Assembly: GCA_014191035.1 (NCBI GenBank) | Contig: BJGX01000003.1 | Coordinates: forward strand, 1 to 48,929 | Length of the DNA: 48,929 nt | Origin: Candidatus Saccharimonadota bacterium | GTDB lineage: Bacteria > Patescibacteriota > Saccharimonadia > CAILAD01 > BJGX01 | Direction of reading: 5' to 3' | Shown: in pieces, positions 15,564 to 22,187 of the stretch | How positions within the stretch are numbered: the first letter of the stretch is position 1 | Layout of the letters: the number at the start of each line of letters is the position of its first letter | Translations under genes and position numbers: made by a program | Notes under the pieces: model-generated | Seen by the model: only the letters and a program-made list of their open reading frames with translations | Told to the model about the DNA's origin: nothing | Database searches by the model: none

Positions 15564-16445
15564 ATGCCAGAACTACCAGAAGTAGAAACAGTGCGCTTGG
15601 GCTTGCAAGAGTTTTTGCCAGGCCAAGCTATTAAATCCATAACCAAGGATTGGCCCAAAAGCCTGCCAGTCTCTGAGGAGCTTATTAGCGCTAGTTTAAT
15701 TGGCGCAAAAGTCGAATCGGTTCAGAGGCGCGGAAAACTTATAATTATGCCCCTTAGCAGTGGCTATAGCTTGTTAATTCATCTGAAAATGACAGGGCAG
15801 TTGGTTTATCGTCCAAATAAGGGCAAAGGCTTTGGCGGCGGGCACCCAAACGATAGTTTGATAGATAAATTACCCGATAGATCCACCCGGGTAATTATTG
15901 AACTAACAAATGGTACATTATTTTTTAATGACCAACGCAAATTCGGCTGGGTTAAACTAGAAAAGTCCGAAGGCCTGTACGAAAATAATGCCTTTTTAAG
16001 CAAGCTTGGGCCCGAACCACTCGAAGATAATTACACTTTTGAGCAATTCAAAAACGCTATAAAGCGCCGGGCTAATACCAGTATCAAGGCGGCCATTCTT
16101 GATCAAACAGTGGTGGCTGGAGTTGGTAATATTTATGCCGATGAGTCATTATTTGATGCTAGAATTCACCCATTAACAAAGGCAGGCGATGTCAGTACTA
16201 TCAAGCTAAAAAGGCTCTACAATGCAATACGGGAAGTGATGAGCTTGAGCATATCTTTAGGAGGCAGTAGTGATAGAAACTATGTAGATGCTAAAGGAAA
16301 TAGAGGAAGCTACTTAAAGTTTGCCAAGGTTTTTCGTAAAGAAGGTAGTCCATGCCCAGAGTGCGGTGGGGAAATTAAAAAGATTCGTGCGGCTGGAAGG
16401 GGAACTCATATTTGCCCGCGCTGTCAAAAAATTGTCAAAAAATAA
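15564..16445 (+). CDS. mutM: Formamidopyrimidine-DNA glycosylase
   Basis: Removes oxidised purines such as 8-oxoguanine and nicks the abasic site, 293 residues. The mature N-terminus PELPEVETVR provides the catalytic proline and glutamate and fixes the start at 15564; the 14 codons upstream are not part of the enzyme. Other motifs: RRGKLII (conserved lysine), LLIHLKMTGQLVY, FNDQRKFGW, DQTVVAGVGNIYADESLF (helix-two-turn-helix), and a complete zinc finger CPECGGEIKKIRAAGRGTHICPRC at the C-terminus (two CxxC pairs). Confidence 0.96.
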   Translation: MPELPEVETVRLGLQEFLPGQAIKSITKDWPKSLPVSEELISASLIGAKVESVQRRGKLIIMPLSSGYSLLIHLKMTGQLVYRPNKGKGFGGGHPNDSLIDKLPDRSTRVIIELTNGTLFFNDQRKFGWVKLEKSEGLYENNAFLSKLGPEPLEDNYTFEQFKNAIKRRANTSIKAAILDQTVVAGVGNIYADESLFDARIHPLTKAGDVSTIKLKRLYNAIREVMSLSISLGGSSDRNYVDAKGNRGSYLKFAKVFRKEGSPCPECGGEIKKIRAAGRGTHICPRCQKIVKK

Positions 16446-16465
16446 AAAACCCCGATAAATCGGGG
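16443..16465 (-). terminator. Intrinsic terminator of the 147-aa gene
   Basis: CCCCGAT/ATCGGGG stem (16450-16465). On the reverse strand it is followed directly by TTTTTTATTTTTT. On the forward side there is no T-run. Confidence 0.8.
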
Positions 16466-16909
16466 TCAGGCATTACGAACATTCCTACAGCTTGGCTTAG
16501 GATCGTTCATTGCTAGATAAATATCTCGCAAAGCAGTAATCTCTCTACCAAGCATGCGATGTTGGTATCCACACTTATCGCACTCTACGATTGCGTGAAG
16601 TCGCGACAAGTGGAAACGAGCTGGCTTTATAATGGTGCAAAGAAGAATGATGTAGTTCTCGTCTTCGTCCCAAAGCTCAATGATTGGGCTTCTGTCGTTG
16701 GGTCGTCTGTTCCGAAAGCTAATGTGGATCGTTTCGTCCTCATCGATTCCACGGATCATTCGTCTGGCAAGCCTTGTGTACTTATTGCGTTCTTTGGCTG
16801 CTTCTTTTTCGTACTTAGCATAAAGTTTTTTAACTTTTTGCTGGTCTTTAGCCATTCTTGCTGCTTCAGAATCAAGGTATGCTTCTTTTGCACGGTGCTT
16901 GAGTCCCAT
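16466..16909 (-). CDS. Unknown protein with coiled-coil region and CxxC motif
   Basis: 147 residues. Start at 16909 (MGLKHRAKEAYL) chosen because GGGGGAGG lies just upstream on the reverse strand; a more distant ATG at 16954 lacks a signal. Residues ~5-50 are a highly charged helix (YLDSEAARMAKDQQKVKKLY) likely to be coiled coil. The C-terminal part holds ECDKCGYQHRML, a CxxC..H pattern that may bind zinc. It lies head-to-head with holA. Function unknown. Confidence 0.6.
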   Translation of the reverse strand: MGLKHRAKEAYLDSEAARMAKDQQKVKKLYAKYEKEAAKERNKYTRLARRMIRGIDEDETIHISFRNRRPNDRSPIIELWDEDENYIILLCTIIKPARFHLSRLHAIVECDKCGYQHRMLGREITALRDIYLAMNDPKPSCRNVRNA

Positions 16910-17010
16910 TTGACCTCCCCCGGGGTTGAGGACTGCAATGCCGAAATTATACATCTGGAAATTGATTAAATCAATCCGTATTGGATGTGCTTATTGGTCT
17001 AACCATAGGC

Positions 17011-17016
17011 TATACT
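17011..17016 (+). promoter_or_regulatory. -10 box, leaderless holA
   Basis: TATACT ending 7 nt before the ATG at 17024. Confidence 0.6.
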
Positions 17017-17023
17017 AAGGTTT

Positions 17024-17938
17024 ATGATTATTTATTTGTATGGCGATAATAGCTTTGGAATAAGCAGACAAGCAAGGCTTCTAAAGCAAAAATATCTAGA
17101 TAGCACTGGTCCAGAGGGCGATTTGGAGAGCATTGATGTCGCCGAAAAAGGACTTAACTACTTGCTTGGTGGACTTTCAGTGATGCCTATGTTTGTGAGT
17201 AGTAGGCTAATAATGGCTAGTAATCTGTCTAAGGCAAAGCCAACTAGTGAACAGATTGACGAAATTATATCCAGCACAGCAGAATCTACTAATTTAGTGA
17301 TAATTGATCCTAAGCCAGACAAGCGTACGGTGATGTACAAAAAATTATCAAAGCTCAAAGGCGCTAAGGAATTCAAAAACTTAATCAGTGGCGAACTAAT
17401 TAGTTGGATTATAAGCGAGGCTAAGAGGAGGGGCGCTGAAATAACTGCTGCAGATGCAAAGTATCTGGCTGATAAGGTTGGTGAAGATCAATGGACACTT
17501 AATAACGAAATAGATAAGCTGTCTAACTATAATCGTAAAATAACTAAAGCAACCATTGAAGAACTTGCTGTACCTAGTTTAGAGAACAATACATTTGTTC
17601 TTACTGAAGCTTTGGCTAACAAAGATTTGTCCCGAGTACTAAAATTGTACAAAGATATTAAACTTCAGGGGCATGCAGACCAGCTAATTCTTGGCGCCAT
17701 TACTTTTCAATATAGAACAATTATGCTGGTTTTACTCGGGGACAGTGAGCTTAACAGAGCTTACAAAATGTCTCCATATTCACTCTCTAAGTCACAGTCT
17801 TTAGCTAGTAAATATGATTTAGATGATATCAAAAAAGCCTATAAAATTATTGCCGACTCAGATATGGCAACCAAGAGCGGGGAGCTATCTTCAGCCGAGG
17901 CCATGAATAGGTTATTTTACAGACTTTGTAGTATCTGA
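17024..17938 (+). CDS. holA: DNA polymerase III delta subunit
   Basis: Clamp-loader wrench subunit, 304 residues. The N-terminus MIIYLYGDNSF is the usual opening of HolA, followed by DPKPDKRTVMYKKLSKL, then GAEITAADAKYLADKVGEDQWTLNNEIDKLSNY and a C-terminal helical collar (QLILGAITFQYRTIMLVLLG). Overall similarity is low, as is common for HolA, but motif order and length fit. It overlaps the methyltransferase gene tail-to-tail by 27 nt. Confidence 0.85.
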   Translation: MIIYLYGDNSFGISRQARLLKQKYLDSTGPEGDLESIDVAEKGLNYLLGGLSVMPMFVSSRLIMASNLSKAKPTSEQIDEIISSTAESTNLVIIDPKPDKRTVMYKKLSKLKGAKEFKNLISGELISWIISEAKRRGAEITAADAKYLADKVGEDQWTLNNEIDKLSNYNRKITKATIEELAVPSLENNTFVLTEALANKDLSRVLKLYKDIKLQGHADQLILGAITFQYRTIMLVLLGDSELNRAYKMSPYSLSKSQSLASKYDLDDIKKAYKIIADSDMATKSGELSSAEAMNRLFYRLCSI

Positions 17939-18610
17939 CAATCTGAAAACTGCCATGTATGCGGGGTGTAATTTAACATGTTTGAATATAAATTTTGGCC
18001 AATAGGGCATATATGATTCTTGCAATAGTTCAAACCCTTCATCTGTAAATAATTTTATTACCTCTTCGCCCTTAGGCATGTAAACATGGGTCGGATCTTT
18101 GGCGTAGGTTTTGCTATAAAGCCAGCCAGAAAATTTATTATTAATGGTTGGCAGGTGGATAATTACCAATCCATCCTTGTTCAGTAGTGTTTTGATATTT
18201 TTTATTCCATCCTTTGGCTTGCTTAGGTGCTCGATAACATTTATGGCTAAAACTAGATCGAATTTGTGTTTAATCTTTAATGGCTTCAATATATCCATTT
18301 GCGAAACTTTGTATTTAGAATTACGACTTTGGGCAATCTTTACAGCTTCGTTCGATATGTCCGTGCCATTCACTTCTTTGGCAGCCGAAAAGCTATCCAT
18401 CAGGTAGCCATAACCGCATCCTATATCGATTATCGAAGATTTGCTTAAGGACTTTTTGGAATATTTATTAAATAATTTAACAAAAATCCCGTCTCGCATT
18501 TTATCGAAACGGGATTGTTTGAATTCACCTGATTTATCAGATTTATATACTACTTTAAAATAATCCTTGGGCTGCTTAGTTGTCCCAGTTTGGGTTTTTT
18601 TAGCCCTCAT
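17912..18610 (-). CDS. Class I SAM-dependent methyltransferase
   Basis: 232 residues. SAM-binding motif I IIDIGCGYGYLMDSF is near residue 62, then VNGTDISNEAV (acidic ribose-binding loop), FDLVLAINVIEHLSKP and LVIIHLPTINNKFS. The pattern is that of UbiE/COQ5-type or cell-surface lipid and sugar methyltransferases; the substrate is unknown. The gene begins 8 nt after rpsT on the same strand, so it is probably co-transcribed with it. The 3' end overlaps holA on the opposite strand. Confidence 0.8.
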   Translation of the reverse strand: MRAKKTQTGTTKQPKDYFKVVYKSDKSGEFKQSRFDKMRDGIFVKLFNKYSKKSLSKSSIIDIGCGYGYLMDSFSAAKEVNGTDISNEAVKIAQSRNSKYKVSQMDILKPLKIKHKFDLVLAINVIEHLSKPKDGIKNIKTLLNKDGLVIIHLPTINNKFSGWLYSKTYAKDPTHVYMPKGEEVIKLFTDEGFELLQESYMPYWPKFIFKHVKLHPAYMAVFRLSDTTKSVK

Positions 18611-18618
18611 TGAATTAT

Positions 18619-18996
18619 TTATTTAGCTGATTTTTTAGGAGTAGCTTTTTTGGCTGGAGCCTTCTTGGTGGGGGCTTTTTTAGCAGTTGCTTTCTTAGTA
18701 CCTGCTTTGCCTGGGTTTTCAGTTCCAAATGGCTTAGCAGCAACGGCGTTGTAGCTCTTTGTCAAACGGCTCTTTTTACGAGCAGCAGTTTGCTTTTTAA
18801 TTACACCCTTACGAACTGCACGATCGATTTCTTTGATAGCAGCGATTAGCTCGGCGTTAGTTTTAACCTTACCGGTAGCAACTTCGTCGCGAACTGCTTT
18901 GAATTTAGCTTTTACACCAGATTTAACGCTCACATTGTATGCTTTGCGCTTTTTTTCTTGGCGAACTCTTTTGATTGCTGATTTGATTACTGGCAT
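18619..18996 (-). CDS. rpsT: Ribosomal protein S20 with lysine/alanine-rich tail
   Basis: Small-subunit 16S rRNA-binding protein. Residues 1 to ~90 match S20 (MPVIKSAIKRVRQEKKRK, then AIKEIDRAVRKGVIKKQTAARKKSRLTK). The protein is 125 residues, about 35 longer than a usual S20, and the extra tail is made of KKA, TKKAPAKKA and KKSAK repeats resembling histone H1-like proteins. A TATACT box lies about 35 nt upstream of the start, with GGAG in the leader. The tail may add nucleic-acid binding. Confidence 0.93.
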   Translation of the reverse strand: MPVIKSAIKRVRQEKKRKAYNVSVKSGVKAKFKAVRDEVATGKVKTNAELIAAIKEIDRAVRKGVIKKQTAARKKSRLTKSYNAVAAKPFGTENPGKAGTKKATAKKAPTKKAPAKKATPKKSAK

Positions 18997-19096
18997 ATTT
19001 AAATAAGTCTTTCTAAAAAGTTATAAGGAGTAGTATAGCGCATTTTGCCTTATCTGTAAAGAGGAGGGGTGAATGATTGATTTACTTATTAAAATG

Positions 19097-19125
19097 TTGA
19101 CAAAAGCTAACAACAATGGTACATT
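19097..19125 (+). promoter_or_regulatory. Promoter of the TrmB-like regulator
   Basis: TTGACA (19097-19102), 17-bp spacer, TACATT (19120-19125), ending 8 nt before the ATG at 19134. Confidence 0.6.
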
Positions 19126-19133
19126 ATAAGCAT

Positions 19134-19892
19134 ATGCAGATTACAAATTTAGCCAAAAGATTAGAACTAGCTGGGCTTACCGAAAAACAAGCCTTGGTGT
19201 ATGTTGCTGCCTTGTTTTTAGGCCCAGCTGCTGTACAGCGTATTGCTGAACAGTCAGGCGTAAATCGCGCTACTACATATGTAATACTAGCTGAACTTGC
19301 CGAAATGGGATTGGTTTCTGAAACCACTGAAGGCAAAAAGACTGTTTATGTAGCCGAAGCTCCAGAAGCCATCGAAAGGCATCTTAATTCTCTCGAAAAA
19401 GAAATCGAAGCTCGCAAAGATGAGCTTAAAAAGACAATGAAAGAACTCAAAGAAGTCAGCAGGGTAGAAGTTGCAGACGCACCTGTGGTTAGGTTTTTTA
19501 AAGGACCTGAAGCAATTAGTGCTATAGAAGCTTATACTAAGAGAAAAGCTAGAAAAGACGATATTGTATACAGCATCTCAGACGTCGATGAAATACTAAA
19601 AGTTTTTCCAGATCTTCTGAAGACTGGTCCTGAAAGACGCAAAAAAAAGAATATATCAAGCAAGATGTTCTACTCTGGGAGTATTCAAGTTGGTGATGAT
19701 CCAAAAAGTAATCGTCAGACTAAAAAAATAAGTGAAAAAGCTAGAGGGGACGTAAGTATCTATAGTGACAGAATGACCATCGTCAGCTTTAAAGGTAATG
19801 ACTCTACAGGGGTTATTATTGAAAGTAAAGAAGTGGTGGCGGTTATGCGTCAGCTGTTTGAACTAGCCTGGGAAAAACAAAGCAAAAAGTAG
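19134..19892 (+). CDS. TrmB-family transcriptional regulator
   Basis: 252 residues. The N-terminal winged helix (residues ~1-70: LTEKQALVYVAALFLGPAAVQRIAEQSGVNRATTYVILAELAEMGLV) matches TrmB-type DNA-binding domains. A charged coiled coil follows (EAIERHLNSLEKEIEARKDELKKTMKEL), then a C-terminal domain with VRFFKGPEAI and YSDRMTIVSFKG, as in the effector region of this family. The start at 19134 fits a leaderless promoter; an ATG at 19116 lies within the promoter itself. Located just before the structured RNA, it may regulate nearby genes, but no operator is evident. Confidence 0.8.
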   Translation: MQITNLAKRLELAGLTEKQALVYVAALFLGPAAVQRIAEQSGVNRATTYVILAELAEMGLVSETTEGKKTVYVAEAPEAIERHLNSLEKEIEARKDELKKTMKELKEVSRVEVADAPVVRFFKGPEAISAIEAYTKRKARKDDIVYSISDVDEILKVFPDLLKTGPERRKKKNISSKMFYSGSIQVGDDPKSNRQTKKISEKARGDVSIYSDRMTIVSFKGNDSTGVIIESKEVVAVMRQLFELAWEKQSKK

Positions 19893-19906
19893 TTTGTTAC
19901 TAAAAC

Positions 19907-19935
19907 TTGACAAAAAATAAAACTTAGGCTATAAT
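19907..19935 (+). promoter_or_regulatory. Consensus promoter of the structured RNA
   Basis: TTGACA (19907-19912), 17-bp spacer, TATAAT (19930-19935). This is the best consensus promoter in the window and drives a non-coding region. Confidence 0.85.
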
Positions 19936-19941
19936 CTTTTT

Positions 19942-20309
19942 GTTGTTCGACGACTATGACCCTTAGGAGGGCCTTATGGGTGGCGTATAGCCAACCGTCC
20001 CCTCTGGGGGAGTCGTTGGGGCCTGGGGGGCTCGTAGGCCCCCCAGGTTACCCGGCTTCGGGTGCAACATAGAAGAAGGGAAGAAGGATGTCTGGATACT
20101 GATATCCTGTAAGAAGAGTGAAAGCTCTATTCCTTGAACAGCGTCGATTTGTGTGTCTGAATAAGACGCTAATATCGACTATTTACCCCGCACAGTTTCT
20201 TAGCTGAGTGGGGTGGCACATGGCCGGGGGAGGGCGTAAAAACCCTTTCCCGGCCAGCCAAACCTCTTAATAAGTCACTATTTGATAACACCTAAAAGGG
20301 TGTTTTTTT
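19942..20309 (+). ncRNA. Unassigned structured RNA of about 370 nt
   Basis: Bounded by a consensus promoter and an intrinsic terminator, with no plausible reading frame. Strong helices: CGACGACT (19948-19955) with AGTCGTTG (20011-20018); a 9-bp hairpin CCTGGGGGG/CCCCCCAGG (20022-20047); ACCCG/CGGGT with a four-base loop just after it; GTCGAT/ATCGAC enclosing GTCT/AGAC; CCCCGCAC with GAGTGGGG near 20187-20213; and GGCCGGG/CCCGGCC (20222-20255) with inner AGGG/CCCT. I looked for the conserved sequences of RNase P RNA, SRP RNA and 6S RNA and did not find convincing matches. The high GC in an AT-rich neighbourhood supports a functional RNA. Confidence 0.7.
20287..20309 (+). terminator. Terminator of the structured RNA
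   Basis: AACACC (20287-20292) pairs with GGTGTT (20299-20304), followed by a run of seven Ts. Confidence 0.85.
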
Positions 20310-20406
20310 GTTGTATTTTTTCATTTATTTTAAATTATAAAACAATAAAATATATCTATTTAACACATATAATAAGCTAATTATATAAATAAACTGCCAA
20401 AAAGTG
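20310..20406. other. AT-rich spacer
   Basis: Very AT-rich sequence between the structured RNA and the island promoter. I see no gene or hairpin in it. Confidence 0.5.
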
Positions 20407-20435
20407 TTGACAAAAAATATAATCTATGATATCAT
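20407..20435 (+). promoter_or_regulatory. Promoter of the RNA island
   Basis: TTGACA (20407-20412), 17-bp spacer, TATCAT (20430-20435). The ~90-nt leader that follows has two hairpins: GTCAG/CTGAC around 20445-20472, and GCCGG-TTCG-CCGGC near 20490-20505. Confidence 0.75.
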
Positions 20436-20532
20436 ACTTCACGTTGTCAGAGAGTGTTAAAGCTCACTGACATAAATTCGCACCCAAAAAACGCCGGTTC
20501 GCCGGCCCAAGTCACCAAAAGGAGGTGATTGA

Positions 20533-20742
20533 ATGAAGCGTGACCACCGAATCCCAGACCAGCCCCAGAAGTTCCGAATGGACATCTGGCTGGTCGAAGT
20601 CAAGGAGACTGGAGAACCCATTGTGGTGCTGAACAAGACGTTCATGGAGCTCAACACTCTCATGAATGAGGAGTTCGGTATCAACGGATGGGAAATCCAT
20701 GATCGGGAATCGACCGGCATGCTGACCGCCCAGGCGGGTTAG
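20533..20742 (+). CDS. GC-rich mini-gene, 69-residue protein
   Basis: A small soluble protein (MKRDHRIPDQPQKFRMDIWL at the start) that I do not recognise. The ribosome-binding site AAAAGGAGGTGATTGA is an almost full-length complement of the 16S rRNA 3' end, far stronger than others in the window. Base use is unlike the surroundings: 51 of 69 codons end in G or C. It is followed 8 nt later by a pseudoknot element that also occurs after the second mini-gene and inside tmRNA. Both mini-genes look horizontally acquired. No cysteine or membrane segment. Confidence 0.65.
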   Translation: MKRDHRIPDQPQKFRMDIWLVEVKETGEPIVVLNKTFMELNTLMNEEFGINGWEIHDRESTGMLTAQAG

Positions 20743-20750
20743 TATGGCTT

Positions 20751-20804
20751 CGGGGCCTATGGAGAAGGCCTGGCAACAGAAGAGTCGCCTAGGCGATTTA
20801 CTCC
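20751..20804 (+). repeat. Pseudoknot-like RNA element, copy 1
   Basis: Bases 20751-20782 are identical to 22188-22219 (32 nt). Hairpin GGCCT/AGGCC is followed by TGGCAACAGAAG. The loop GGAG (20761-20764) can pair with CTCC (20801-20804) across an intervening TCGCC/GGCGA hairpin, giving an H-type pseudoknot. It begins 8 nt after the stop of the first mini-gene. Confidence 0.65.
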
Positions 20805-20898
20805 TTTCGCAGTCAGGTAAAAAGACTTAAAAACCAAGCCAGCGAGATGTGGCTTTCAAGTGCTTACAGCACAGCTCGAAGAGGCGCTTATGCGTACT
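20805..20898 (+). other. Structured non-coding spacer
   Basis: No reading frame is credible. Small hairpins: AAGCCA/TGGCTT (about 20837-20856) and GAGGCGC/GCGTACTC (about 20881-20899). The segment CGCTTATGCG resembles a hairpin near the tmRNA 3' end (GTGCTTATGCGC). Confidence 0.4.
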
Positions 20899-20932
20899 CG
20901 GGGCCTTTTATGGTAAGGCCCGGCAACACAAG
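20899..20932 (+). repeat. Pseudoknot-like RNA element, copy 2 (divergent)
   Basis: CGGGGCC, then a GGCCTT/AAGGCC hairpin, then CGGCAACACAAG, matching copies 1 and 4 in order. The CGGGGC at its start is also complementary to GCCCCG at 20952-20957, an alternative pairing. Confidence 0.5.
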
Positions 20933-20937
20933 CAATC

Positions 20938-21045
20938 GTTTTATGTTTGCAGCCCCGTCCGGGGGTAACCCCGGGTGAGTGATAGTCCGAGGATGTGTGT
21001 CCTCGCTGATGAGTCCAAAAGGACGAAACTTGCTTCAAACAAAAC
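20938..21045 (+). ncRNA. Hammerhead ribozyme (type III topology)
   Basis: All core elements are present in the correct order. The cleavage triplet GTC is at 20985-20987. Stem I is CGAGGA/TCCTCG (20988-20993 with 21000-21005) closed by TGTGTG. The CTGATGA core is at 21006-21012. Stem II is GTCC-AAAA-GGAC (21013-21024). GAAA is at 21025-21028. Stem III starts AGT/ACT and is extended by an outer 10-bp helix, GTTTT and GTTTG (20938-20949) with CAAAC and AAAAC (21036-21045). An inserted hairpin CCGGGG-GTAA-CCCCGG (20959-20974) lies in stem III and has a GNRA loop. Predicted self-cleavage is after C20987. It sits between the first mini-gene and tmRNA. Confidence 0.82.
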
Positions 21046-21200
21046 TTTCCCCGCGTTGGCAATTTTAATACGCCCTTATAGCGCATGTGTGGAAAGGTAT
21101 GTGGTTAGCACCATCAGATGCACATTTACACCTGGAAGTCTCGTACTTCCAGCATAGGATCTAAAGAACTAGGTTTTATGCCGGAAGTACGCTTCCTAAC
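21046..21200 (+). other. Spacer between ribozyme and tmRNA
   Basis: Non-coding. Contains the hairpin CTGGAAGT/ACTTCCAG (about 21131-21151) and GGAAG/CTTCC immediately upstream of the tmRNA 5' end. No separate promoter was found for tmRNA, so it may depend on processing of the longer transcript. Confidence 0.45.
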
Positions 21201-21554
21201 GGGGCCGAACGGTTTCGACACGGAGAAAGCAAAGTTTTTTCGCAACCCGAGTTGCTCAGACTCGTTAAACAGGGCAACCCTAATAAACGCCGCCTGATAG
21301 CACGTTTATTGTCATCCGCTCGGCGGAAAGGACGGGGCTTAGTCACTTAGCCTGGCAACAGAAAAGGGACTGACGGTAGCAAAGACTACTGACCTATCTG
21401 GAAAGACAGATTGACCTCAGCGAAAGTGCTGGCTGCTGGCCGAAAGGTACAGGCGACCCGTCGCCCTGACTGCAGATGAGTCAAAATACCGGGAATGGTT
21501 GTAGCGGAGTGCTTATGCGCTTCGTGGACGGGGGTTCGATTCCCCCCGGCTCCA
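21201..21554 (+). ncRNA. ssrA: Transfer-messenger RNA (tmRNA)
   Basis: Rescues stalled ribosomes and tags nascent proteins. The tRNA-like part is clear: the 5' end GGGGCCGAACGGTTTCGACA pairs with 3' CGGCTCC in a 7-bp acceptor stem, and the T-arm reads GGGGGTTCGATTCCCCC. CCA is not encoded, so it must be added. The resume codon is probably GCA at 21229. The tag frame runs to TGA at 21295-21297, giving 22 residues that begin AKFFRNPSCS and end LINAA. Several pseudoknots follow, including one at 21333-21371 whose sequence resembles elements elsewhere in this island. One-piece, not permuted. Confidence 0.93.
21333..21371 (+). repeat. Pseudoknot-like element, copy 3 (inside tmRNA)
   Basis: CGGGGCTTAGTCACTTAGCC, then TGGCAACAGAAAAG. 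Stem 1 is GGCT/AGCC. The loop AGTC (21341-21344) pairs with GACT (21368-21371), a classic H-type tmRNA pseudoknot. It shares the hairpin and the TGGCAACAGA stretch with copies 1 and 4. Confidence 0.7.
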
Positions 21555-21835
21555 CATGGCCCCTTCTAGTGGGGTAGGCAGGGCTGGCTGTAGCCCATTT
21601 AGACGACTTGCAGGTTGACTCTGCAAGGGCTCCTAGTTCGAAAGAACAAAGTCAAAAAGGAGAGAAAGACTAGACAAGCTTGCCGCTTGTGATTTCTCAC
21701 CAAACAGCACACCCTCGCGGGTTCCATTGGGACTCGCGAGATCCCACCAGAGTTTATGAATATTCGTAGGTTTTGGTGGGGAAAACTTCCTCAGCGGTGG
21801 CAGCCGTCTCGAACTCTCGAAAGGAGGTGAGAAAT
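21555..21835 (+). other. Structured non-coding region between tmRNA and second mini-gene
   Basis: No credible gene. A chain of hairpins: GGCCCC/GGGGT just after tmRNA, GGGCT/AGCCC, CTTGCAG/CTGCAAG (about 21609-21629), CAAGC/GCTTG, and CTCGCG/CGCGAG (about 21714-21740) with inner GTTCC/GGGAC, followed by the CCCACCA/TGGTGGG hairpin. It ends at the ribosome-binding site GAAAGGAGGTGAGA of the mini-gene. Confidence 0.55.
21743..21780 (+). repeat. CCACCA hairpin, copy a
   Basis: CCCACCA (21743-21749) pairs with TGGTGGG (21774-21780). The loop contains AGTTTAT and GTAGGTTT, both also present in the copy at 22339-22374. Confidence 0.6.
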
Positions 21836-22180
21836 ATGCACAAGATCAAGTTGTTCATGGCTATGGTCGTGGTCGCCGTCGGGGTTCTCCTGACTGGCTG
21901 TGGCAATTCTGCACAGCAGATCGCCGACGACTTCCCCTGCTCCCAGAGCATGAAGACGTCGACCACGGCCGGCCTGGACCTGATTGTGGAGAGCACGTTC
22001 CCGCGTTGGTACGTGTCCAACTCCCGGTCCTTCTTCGGCGAGTCCTACGACTTCAAGAAGGAGTGGCGCCGTCAGATCGTGATTCGTTCGGGAGTTTCCG
22101 AACCAATCGTGGTCGACACGGAACTGAAGGTGCCTGCAAGGTGCTCGAAGTCCGACGAAGCCAAGGCCAAGTTGAACTGA
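21836..22180 (+). CDS. GC-rich mini-gene, small secreted lipoprotein
   Basis: 114 residues. The start at 21836 follows GAAAGGAGGTGAGAAAT, again a near-complete anti-16S match. The N-terminus HKIKLFMAMVVVAVGVLLTGC is a lipoprotein signal with the lipidated cysteine at residue 22. The mature part (GNSAQQIADDFPCSQSMK at its start) has two further cysteines (DFPCSQ and PARCSKSDE) and no recognised domain. Codon use is strongly GC-ending compared with neighbouring housekeeping genes, like the first mini-gene. It is followed 7 nt later by pseudoknot copy 4 and then tRNA-Lys. Probably horizontally acquired; function unknown. Confidence 0.7.
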   Translation: MHKIKLFMAMVVVAVGVLLTGCGNSAQQIADDFPCSQSMKTSTTAGLDLIVESTFPRWYVSNSRSFFGESYDFKKEWRRQIVIRSGVSEPIVVDTELKVPARCSKSDEAKAKLN

Positions 22181-22187
22181 CTTAGAT

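Noticed and set aside
19942-20309. RNase P, SRP or 6S RNA
   Set aside because: The conserved sequences expected for each (for example the RNase P AGGAAAGTCC region or the SRP GGTCAGG...GGAAG...AGCAGC loop) are not visible. A covariance search could still overturn this.
20856-21086. Reading frames of 60-76 residues over the ribozyme region
   Set aside because: They have no ribosome-binding site, and the structure explains the sequence better.
21470-21500. Second hammerhead core (GCAGATGAGTC) inside tmRNA
   Set aside because: It lacks CTGATGA and a matching GAAA after a stem; the bases belong to a tmRNA pseudoknot.
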